From: Bryopsis sp. KO-2023
Lineage: Eukaryota; Chlorophyta; Ulvophyceae; Bryopsidales; Bryopsidaceae
DNA: 64,000 nt
Reading direction: 5' to 3'
Assembly (NCBI GenBank): GCA_030272585.1
Contig: BSYQ01000007.1
Span: 2,980,001 to 3,044,000 of the forward strand
In this document: piece after piece, positions 26,705-34,793 of the stretch
How positions within the stretch are numbered: the first letter of the stretch is position 1
How the letters are laid out: each line of letters opens with the position of its first letter
The notes under the pieces: generated by a model
Told to the model about the DNA's origin: nothing
The model's database searches: none
Seen by the model: the letters and a program-made list of their open reading frames with translations, nothing else
Position numbers and translations under genes: made by a program

Positions 26705-29700
26705 CTGTAGCTGGGACTCTATCGCGTGTGATCACGGATTTAGGACAAAAAAAAATTCGTTCTGTTGAAAGAAAGTGATGCTGTTGGTGGCAAAAGAAGA
26801 AGAAGAAGAAGAAAAAAGAAATATATGCCGAAGTATAGGGTACAGAGAAAAGACAGAAAGAGAGAGTTCCAAAGAAAAGAAGTGAGAAAATTACTGATGG
26901 GAAAAAAAGTGTGGTTTTGTCCCTCGCTGGTCACACGAAAAGGAAATTAGTAGAGAGAGAAAAGAAAAGAAGAAGAAAAAAAACTGAAGCTGATGCCACG
27001 ACGATAGTGTTTTAAATGCAGGGTGCTGGTCCAAGGTTCAATTGATTCGAGTGTTGAAAGACAAAGAGAGAGATATGTCATTGGATTTTTAGGTGCCTGT
27101 TGCAGTGTTGAAAAGCACCTTGGATGAGTCGCTTTTTGTCCAAAGGAGCGGGCAATTGGTGGGGTGGTTCTGCCCGGGTAAAAATCGACTTGTTTTTACC
27201 TTTTTTAAGGTCTGATGCCACGCTTTTTTCCAAGCGTTTCGCGGTCCATTAGGGAAATAGTGATGTTTTGGGGGGCTTCACCCTCTGTGTCATTCTTGGC
27301 TTCCGATGCCCCGCTTTCAGAAGTGGTCTCGGCTGCTTCAAACCAAAAAGGAAAACATGAGTTTGGGGGGGGGGGAGAAATAACGCACCCGCTGTTCGGA
27401 TATGCGTCCGAGTGAGAGAGCATAGGGGGAAGGGGCATGGAGAAAGAAGAAAAGGGAAAGAAAACTAAAAAGAGGGAGAAAAAAAAGAAAACAAAAAGAA
27501 AGGGGTGGTGGGTGTGACAGGAGGGTAAAGTCCCAACGTGATGTATTATGGAACGTCTAATTTTGTTCGGAGGAAGCAAAAAAAAAAAGAAGAATTGAAG
27601 GAAAGACAAAAAAAAAATTCATTGGCGATACGTCGGCGAAAGAGGCGTGAGGTCCGTGTGCCCAACATTTGAAAAAAAAAAAGAAAGAAAGAAAGAAACG
27701 CGCAGAAGCAAGAACATCCCCTTCCTATTTCACCTCATAAGGCTTCACTCCGGAGACAAAACACATAATGATGAATTTTTGCGCGCGCGATAGATTGGGT
27801 TTTTCATCGAAGAGGGGGTCCCAAAGCCTAATGTGTGTAGGGAGTCATTTTTTCCTGTCGAGGCCATGGGAGCCGATTGCTGTGGAGTGGTTGACTCCTG
27901 TCCCAATAGATATTGGAGCTTCAATTGATAAGATGGTGATGGTCGTGCATGCCCCAGGGTGCCCTGGGCGGGGAGCTCGGGCTCCCTCTTCTTTCCCTTG
28001 ACGAATTGTTTTTTTAATTTAGCTGGAACTATTTGAAAATGTTGGGGGACGAAGAAAATTGGGAGATGGGCAGGGTGGGTGAACATTATAAAAGAGGGAA
28101 AAGGGGGTTTCGACACAAGCCCAGTTTGTTTAAAAAAAAATATGTACCAGTTTTTGCTCCCGTTTTGGGGAGGCGTGTGACAGAAACCGGGGTGGCTGTC
28201 TTTTTTTTTTTTTTCAAACAAAAAATCATCGTTTTTATAGCAGTCCAAGGAAATAAAACAAAAAACAAAAACAAAAAAAATCATTGGTTCTAACACTTTC
28301 ACGAAAGCATATATATATTCCTAAAAAAAAAAAAAAGACTGAATCACTTTCTTCGTTTGGGGGAGTGGGGGAGCTATTTTTGTTAAGAAGGGGTAGTGGG
28401 ATCCGCATTACATCATAATTGAGGAAAAGAGAAAACAAAAAAGAGAATTTGCTGGGTCATTGTGTGGAGAACTATATTAGGGAGGGTTGGGGGAAACACA
28501 GAAAAAGAAAAGGGGGATGGATGCTTTTATTTTCTGGGGTGGGTAGGATGGAGAAGTGAAAGAAAGAGTAGGAAGAGAGGTATACATTATATCATTTATA
28601 TGCAGATGTCTTGGTTATTTCCGGGGAGGGGGGGGGCCAGACCCTTAGTAGAGAGTGTTATTGATTTTCACAAAAGGGAGGAGTTTTGGTTAGTTTGATT
28701 TCTTGTCATTTGTGATAGTGGTTGATGGAGGAGGGTGGTTGGTGTGTGAGAAGAAGAAGATGGGTTTCTTTTAATTTAGAGTATACTTGCAAGGGGAGAT
28801 AAAAAAAAAAAAGGGACTGGCCCCCCCACCCCATCTATCTATTTACTTTTTTTCTTTTGGTTTGGTTGGTTTTTTTTTGGTTTTTTTTTTCTCGCGTCCA
28901 CTTCATGCTTTCATAGTGGTTGTCAACCTCTTTATAAAAAAAAAAGCAAAAAAAAAAAAAAAAAGCAACAAGAAAAAACTGTTTTTTAGTGTTTTTGCAA
29001 GGGGCTCTTTTTTTTATTTTTAGGGAGCGCCTTGTTTTTATCCTAGCAAGATTTCTAGCCATCCTTGCCTTTTTTTTTCTCTGGGAATGAAAGGGTTGTT
29101 TCGGGTATTCCCTTTCTTTCCTTTTTTTTTCACCCAATTGGAATTCTTTCCTTCTTATGTGATACCTTAGCAGTAGGAAATTGCAGTTAAAAAAAAAAAA
29201 AAAGAAAAAAAACCTATTCAACACTGTTTTTGTTTTTCTTAGCATTAAGAAGTGTGCTGCGTTCTTCCATAGAGGGACTCTTCCCACGGGATTTAGCATG
29301 CTTTCCAAGATCTCTGTAGCCTTTTAAATTTGCTGAGAATATGCTTTTATGATGAGTCTTACATAGAGCCATGAAAAAGGAGAAAAAACAAAACAAAAAA
29401 AAGAGTTTGTGCGAGAGAGGGAGAGAGAAAAACAAAACAACGAAAGCGGATGGTAGGGCTGGGTTAATGTTTCCCATCAAGAATTTATGATATGGCTCTT
29501 TTTAGACTTCTGTTAGCCTTATGGATATTTTCCCACTCTTTTCCTCATAATGTGCTTTCCAAGAGAATTAAAAACAAAAAAAAGAAAAAGAAAAGAACAT
29601 AAAAGGACAAATTAGCTTCCTTGTCGAATGGGGATGGTCTCGCTTTCTGTTTTCTGGATTGACTGTTGAGTTGGGAGGTAGCCACAAGAAGCAATGGCTC

Positions 29701-30508
29701 TTGCATTCTGCCGAGTGATATTTAAGAAAAAAAAGAAAAGGAAAAAAGAAAACAAAAAAATTTAACGGAAATGGTGTTGTGCTGGTGGAAGATTTTAAAA
29801 CAACGATGAGATACGTTATGTCTTTTTTTTTTTTTTTAAAGGGAAACTTGACGAATTCTTTGCTGTGGTGGCCACAGTTCGGTTTTGGCTGTGATTGGTT
29901 TTTTTTGAGTCTGATAGATTGACATGGGGTTGGGGTGGGGGGGGGTTGTGACAACAAGAAGATGAAGATTGTACAATTGTGCTTTTCTTTTAGGATAGAA
30001 TTTTGCTCACTGTCCTTGAGACGATTTCACATGGGAGGCCTTTTTCTTTCCTCAGCTTGCCGTCATCTGGCCATTGTGTGTGAAGTTGGAAAAGAAACCG
30101 GAATCTTTTGTGCAAAATCTCTCAAAGATTCATTATCATGAAATGGGGAGATTTCTTTTTCTTTTTCTTTTTTTTGTTTGGGGGGGGGGGGGGGGATTGA
30201 GAGGAGGGGATAGAAATGCAGTTGATATGAACGCCAAGATGCACTGTCAAATGGACATTCCTTCTCAATCATTGGTTCATCTGGCAGCATGTGGGTATCC
30301 TTGGTGGTGATAGAAACACAGCTTTTGTGTAGGTGACATAGCACAGTTTGCTTGAGACATTGTAAACAATCCCCTCCGCTTCCAGCAGGGGGCTCGTAAA
30401 TTGTTTGAAGACTGGAAATTAGGCCCTACCAAATTGACTTGTCGCCTCGCTCAAAACATGACAGTGGAATTTCCCTGAAGCAGAAAAATATACTATATTT
30501 TTCGGAAT
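26705..30508. other. gene-free low-complexity region
   Basis: About 3.8 kb rich in A/G runs (26780-27700) and then in T, A and G homopolymers (28100-30200). Open frames here are lysine- or phenylalanine-rich products of composition. The first part is probably the MADS-box 3' UTR. No RNA gene seen. Confidence 0.6.
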
Positions 30509-30679
30509 TGTTGGGAATTTGATTTCAGAGTAGCCTTAATTTCTGTAGATGTGAACTAAATTAGTTGATGAGAGGAGAGATCTTGAAGTATAAGTTTGGA
30601 AAGTAGGATTGTGTCCGTGAACAATTTTCTGTAAGAAAAACACTTGTTCGAAACAAGGCTAAGGCTGGCGATATTAACA
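30509..30679 (+). repeat. 5' LTR (171 bp)
   Basis: TGTTGGGAATTTG at the start and GATATTAACA at the end; the same sequence recurs at 37558-37728. Short for a gypsy LTR. Its final A is the first base of the ORF1 start codon. Confidence 0.95.
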
Positions 30680-32874
30680 TGGTTTCGGAGCTTGTGTTAT
30701 CACTACTCCTGATATTCGCCTTATGCCAAGCCTCGGCGTATCCACTCGTGTGGAAAACGCCCGCCACTTCTGAAAAAGTCACGGCCATTCAGAAATTGGT
30801 TGAGGAGTACGAGAGCCTGGGTTACGAGACAAAAGAAGATAAGGAAAAAGTTTCACTTATACTCGAAGCGGCCCAGAGCTTAGTTTGGGAACGAAGGAGA
30901 CGAAAAGCACGAAAAGAGGAACCTCCGTTGTTTTCACTGGAATTTCTACAGACAGTAGAAAAGATACGGTTATTGACGGCTCGCCTGAAACATCGATCTG
31001 CAGACTTGGGCTTGCTGGGGCTGGGACTTACCACCAGCATGTTAGCTTCGTACTCGCTGAAAGTCGCAAAAGTGCTGTGGAGGACCTTGTCGGACTGGCG
31101 AAACAAACGCTCACCCAGCGTGTGGGCGGCGGAACATAAGCATGGAGAAAAAAACTTTCGAGCTAAGGGAGGAAACCGACGTGGGTTAAGTCAGGAAGAC
31201 ATGGAGCTGGTGCGCCGACTTTGCACCCTCCTCAACACGACTACACCACCGGTTTCGTCTGCAGAGATGAGTTCCCAAGAGGAATCGAACCCCAACTCAG
31301 CCAGTGGGAACAGCGGACCTATTACTTACAAGCAACTTAGAGTAAGGATAAGGTTGGGGGAGGACCCCAAGCTCCACGACGTGTTGGTCGACTCTGGATC
31401 TACTGTAAACGTTTTACCGTTGGCTTACGCTAAACGAAACGGACTTGGAATCCAGCCGTCTACCCTTTCTGAGCTGTCTGGGTTCAATGGAGCGAAGGAA
31501 AAAGTCGTCGGTGTGATACCCATTTCGATAACAGTGGGACCTTGGGAGAGTAGAGAGTCCTTTGTGGTTGCTGCCTCCGCTCGTCAGATAATACTGGGTA
31601 TGCCTTTCCTGAGCCATAGGCAATTGAGCGTGGACTGTTTAAAGGAGTGCTTACGGAGTGTGGATGGAAAAACAGTGGCATGTCATGTGGTCACCCACCC
31701 AACGGCAAGTGCACCACCCATCGCCGAAGCCGACCTACCTCTTCAGGCACTTTACCCACCCCTTGTGGAACCTCCTCACGCTGAACACGTTGGAAATGGA
31801 GGGGAGGTGTCGACTGTTACTCTGTGTGCTGAAGAGTTTGATGGATATGGAGACGGAGACGGAGACAGAGACGGAGATATCACGCAGACGTCTGGCCAGG
31901 ACGCAGTGGAGGCCACGGGACCTAGTATTTCGACTAACCCTCCTGACTCTGATCCCTCTACTTCTATTTCTGTCAACACTCTTCTGATCGAAGACAAACC
32001 AGACACTCCACCCTTGGAGCTGGCGTTGGTACCGAAGACAGCAGAACATGAAGTCCCAGCGCAGGTTATGGACGACGGGACCACGAGGGAGGAACCGGAG
32101 ATTACGGCAGCAGGAGTCAAGGCCAAGGAGTTCATGCAGTCGGAACAGGAGACCATGGGGAAAGGAGTTACGCCGTCGGAACTGGAACCTGCAAGCGACA
32201 CAACCAATCTCTCTCGATCCCAGCCACTGGTCACGGTGTACACGACAGAAAACAAACGAAGCCAAGCCAAACGACTTCGCATTTATCAAGGGCGAATATA
32301 CATACCTTTGGGAGGCTCGGTTGTCCTGGGGCCTCGGATGTCAAAGACGATCATTCCTCCTTTCCGTATCACAGGAGAGGGAATCTGTGGGGTGGTACCT
32401 ATAGGGCAGATCATAAATGTGTTTCACACAATCACTTTGGGAGGTAATGGAGCAGTCAGAATCCAAGTACACAATATGAGCAATGAGAGTCGTATGCTGA
32501 CGGGCAAACTTTGCTTAGCGGCAGTAATTTTGAGGAAAAATACAAGGGTGACATGGATCAGTGAGGGGAGTTTGTCTATGGTTGAGCATCAGTTGGATCA
32601 TCCCACTCCTCGGGATACGAAACAAAATGAGTGGGATGAACCTATTTCGGACTTGGAAAAGGAATGTTTCGAAGGGGAAGGTGGATGTAAAAGTGCATTG
32701 GATTATGGGATAGTTTCAGCACCACCACTTACCCACAGCTCATCAGCTCCCTCTGAGTTGAATCCTCAGTCAGATCTTGGCTCCTCCTCTCATGCACGAT
32801 TGCTTGGGTCATGCCCATACTATGGATCCGATCACGATCTAATCGGTCGTGGATTGATCGATCCGACCGATTAA
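30679..32874 (+). CDS. retrotransposon ORF1: gag-position region plus retropepsin
   Basis: Open for 731 codons, but the last 15 or so lie inside nested element 1, so the native frame is truncated there. An aspartic protease is visible with active-site VLVDSGSTVNVLP (catalytic Asp at residue 238) and the later IILGMPFL flap/strand motif. Downstream is a Pro/Asp/Thr-rich linker, then a beta-rich stretch with IPPFRITGEG, typical of the spacer between protease and RT. I find no CCHC zinc knuckle and no recognisable capsid. The first 20 residues are strongly hydrophobic and look like a signal peptide, which is odd for a Gag position. Confidence 0.8.
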   Translation: MVSELVLSLLLIFALCQASAYPLVWKTPATSEKVTAIQKLVEEYESLGYETKEDKEKVSLILEAAQSLVWERRRRKARKEEPPLFSLEFLQTVEKIRLLTARLKHRSADLGLLGLGLTTSMLASYSLKVAKVLWRTLSDWRNKRSPSVWAAEHKHGEKNFRAKGGNRRGLSQEDMELVRRLCTLLNTTTPPVSSAEMSSQEESNPNSASGNSGPITYKQLRVRIRLGEDPKLHDVLVDSGSTVNVLPLAYAKRNGLGIQPSTLSELSGFNGAKEKVVGVIPISITVGPWESRESFVVAASARQIILGMPFLSHRQLSVDCLKECLRSVDGKTVACHVVTHPTASAPPIAEADLPLQALYPPLVEPPHAEHVGNGGEVSTVTLCAEEFDGYGDGDGDRDGDITQTSGQDAVEATGPSISTNPPDSDPSTSISVNTLLIEDKPDTPPLELALVPKTAEHEVPAQVMDDGTTREEPEITAAGVKAKEFMQSEQETMGKGVTPSELEPASDTTNLSRSQPLVTVYTTENKRSQAKRLRIYQGRIYIPLGGSVVLGPRMSKTIIPPFRITGEGICGVVPIGQIINVFHTITLGGNGAVRIQVHNMSNESRMLTGKLCLAAVILRKNTRVTWISEGSLSMVEHQLDHPTPRDTKQNEWDEPISDLEKECFEGEGGCKSALDYGIVSAPPLTHSSSAPSELNPQSDLGSSSHARLLGSCPYYGSDHDLIGRGLIDPTD
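30680..30697 (+). other. probable primer binding site
   Basis: The LTR is followed with no spacer by TGGTTTCGGAGCTTG, which has the TGG expected opposite the CCA end of a tRNA. The implied tRNA 3' end would read GAAACCA; I cannot say which tRNA that is. Confidence 0.6.
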
Positions 32875-33824
32875 ATCGTGATCGGGTTTTTCCGATCAGA
32901 TCGATCGCCGATCAAATCGGTTTGGCCGATCATCGATGGAGATCGGCCGATCACCAATCTGATCGGCTGACCGATTTAATCGGCCAACTTTGATCGGCCG
33001 ATCACGATCACACCGTCCAACATCGGCCGATCAAGCGCCGACAGGGCGAGGCGCTTGATCGTGATCGTGATCGTGATCGGAGATGCCGATTAGATCGGAT
33101 CATGATCGGTCAATTGATCGGTCCATCACAAATGCCGAGAAATCACCACCCGCAGGTGTTTCTAAGGTGCAAGGATTCGAACCTGGGACCTAACAGACTA
33201 GAGACAGACGCATTAACGCTTGGACCACTCGGAGCCACGGTCACTAGGTCATCCGTGTCATTATATACCTCAGTTTGTCGGACTGACAGATCACGTATAT
33301 AATGACACGGATGACCTACAAATCGTGGCTCCGAGTGGTCCAAGCGTTAGTGAGTATGCTTCTAATCCGTTAGGTACCCGGTTCGAATCCTTTCACCTCA
33401 GAAACACCTGCGGGTGGTGACTTGTCGGCATTTTCGCGAGACCGATCAATTCATCGATCAAATGATCAATACCGATCATGATCGGATGCAGGTCCGATCA
33501 AGGTCAGCCGATGAAGTGCCGACAGGTCGCGGCGCTTGATCGTGATCGGGATCGTGATCGGAACAACCGATCAGATCGGTGATCGGCGAACCGATCACGA
33601 TCACGATCAACATGTGATCGGACGATCAAGAGCACGATCAACATTTGATCGGCCGATCACGATCACGATCACCGATCAGCCAAAAATGAAAAAAAAAAAA
33701 AAAAAAACCGATCATTGCTAAAATCGGTTCTAGGACGCAGTTATGATGTCGGATTACTGCTGTGACCTAATATTACCTTAGTTTTGGAAGATCGATCAGA
33801 TCCATAGTATGGACCATACTGTGT
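32816..33824. mobile_element. nested element 1: hAT-like non-autonomous element with GATC-word core and a tRNA-like dyad
   Basis: About 1 kb with no coding capacity. A perfect 14-bp inverted repeat CCATACTATGGATC lies near both ends (32815-32828 and 33799-33812). The 9-mer GGTCATGCC flanks it directly (32807-32815 and 33825-33833). The ORF1 frame before the left copy and the open frame after the right copy agree, as expected for a target duplication. The core consists of GATCGG/CCGATC/GATCGTGATC words in both orientations (32822-33120 and 33437-33716), surrounding a large palindrome with two tRNA-like arms. Direct repeats of 8-9 bp suggest hAT; the exact termini are uncertain. Confidence 0.65.
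33143..33420. repeat. tRNA-like inverted repeat (two head-to-head arms)
   Basis: Outer arms TCACCACCCGCAGGTGTTTCT (33143-33163) and its exact complement (33400-33420). An inner pair TAGGTCATCCGTGTCATTAT/complement sits at 33245-33267 and 33296-33318. Each arm holds a perfect B box GGTTCGAATCC (33173-33183 on minus, 33380-33390 on plus) and an A-box-like TGGCTCCGAGTGG (33222-33238 on minus, 33325-33341 on plus) with Leu/Ser-like spacing. Acceptor and anticodon stems do not pair, so these are tRNA-derived sequences, not working tRNA genes. The arms differ at many positions in the anticodon region. Confidence 0.8.
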
Positions 33825-34047
33825 GGTCATGCCTGGATACAGGATGTTGGGCCGCTCCACAAGCTCTTCCTGCAATCTTGGAATGCACACCTGACTCATC
33901 AAAGGAAACACATGGAGCAACAAGGTTAAAAGATGATATTACTACCCATCAGCCACTGGTTCATGTGCTGGCATACGAAATGGAACCACATCAGAATACA
34001 CGAAGAACGGATTCAGGAAAATCAGTTGGAGCATTGCAAGGAACCGA

Positions 34048-34793
34048 TGGATTATCGGAATTCACCTTCCAGGGAGTTCCCTCTCCTCCTTCAGCTCCAA
34101 CGAGTCCCTACATGGATGGCAGTTTACAGCCTTCTCTGGGGACAGTGATAGGACTTTACGGTTACGGTCACCGTAACCGTACCGTAACGCCGTAACCGGA
34201 CCGTAACCGGAGTACAATTTTCGTCGGAAAATCGTACTTTTACGGCCGTAACCGTAGCTCCGTACCGCTCCGTACCGCTCCGTACCGGACCGTAATGACC
34301 GTAACGGCCGTACCAACCGTAAACCGTAGAAAGTGACCCCCGCGGGGTCCCGCGATTCCAAAGGAACCCAGGAGGATTCGAACCTGCGACCCTACAGACT
34401 GCAGCCTAACGCTTTAGCACTGAACCACACTACTTCACGATGAGTTAGGGCCTGTTGTAGCTATAGCGTACCTGTTCCGTACCGTAAAAACAGCATATTA
34501 CTCCGGTTACGGTACGGAATTACGGCCGTAGTACGGTGACCGTAACCCGACCGTAACCGGACCGGACCGGAGCCGGACCAAAAAATCGGCCCAAGTCCTA
34601 TCTCTGTCTGGGGACCTCTTCTGAAACCACTAGCTTCTTTTCTGGAAAGGGAGCATCAGAAGTATCTTCTGCAGCTCCTGGAGATTCGACAGGAAGTTCT
34701 GGATTATCGGAATTTACCTTCCAGGGAATTCCCTCTCCTCCTTCAGCTCCAACCACTCCTCACATGGATGGCAGTTCACAGCCTTCTCTGGGG
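34048..34793 (+). repeat. diverged direct repeat in the retrotransposon coding region
   Basis: About 96 bp at 34048-34143 recur at 34699-34793 with scattered changes. Both copies encode LSEFTFQG, SPPSAPT and DGS-QPSLG in the same frame. Element 2 sits at the end of the first copy. Without it the copies would lie about 180 bp apart, so this is an old in-frame tandem duplication in the linker before RT. Confidence 0.8.
34143..34606. mobile_element. nested element 2: hAT-like MITE with CCGTAAC-word core
   Basis: Termini CAGTGATAGGACTT and AAGTCCTATCTCTG form a 14-bp inverted repeat with one mismatch; the outermost bases fit the hAT pattern (CAG at the 5' end, CTG at the 3' end). The 8 bp TCTGGGGA occur immediately outside both ends (34135-34142 and 34607-34614). 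Retrotransposon frames on each side agree. The core is CCGTAACC/GGTTACGG/CCGTACC words in both orientations on either side of a unique part. That part holds a tRNA-like B box (GGATTCGAACC at 34374-34384, minus orientation). No coding capacity. Confidence 0.7.

Noticed and set aside
28835-29308. Minus-strand frame rich in Lys and Phe
   Set aside because: Produced by A/T homopolymers; low complexity, no protein-like pattern.
32811-33302. Coding continuation of the retrotransposon through the GATC region
   Set aside because: The frame ends at 32874 and the sequence is word-repeat; the open frames mirror each other because the region is palindromic.
33173-33390. Functional tRNA genes
   Set aside because: A and B boxes are good, but acceptor and anticodon stems do not pair and the arms differ from each other; they are tRNA-derived repeats.
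32816-33824. CRISPR-like or centromeric satellite array
   Set aside because: Words are in both orientations with irregular spacing and no unique spacers, and the block is bounded by inverted ends and a target-like duplication.
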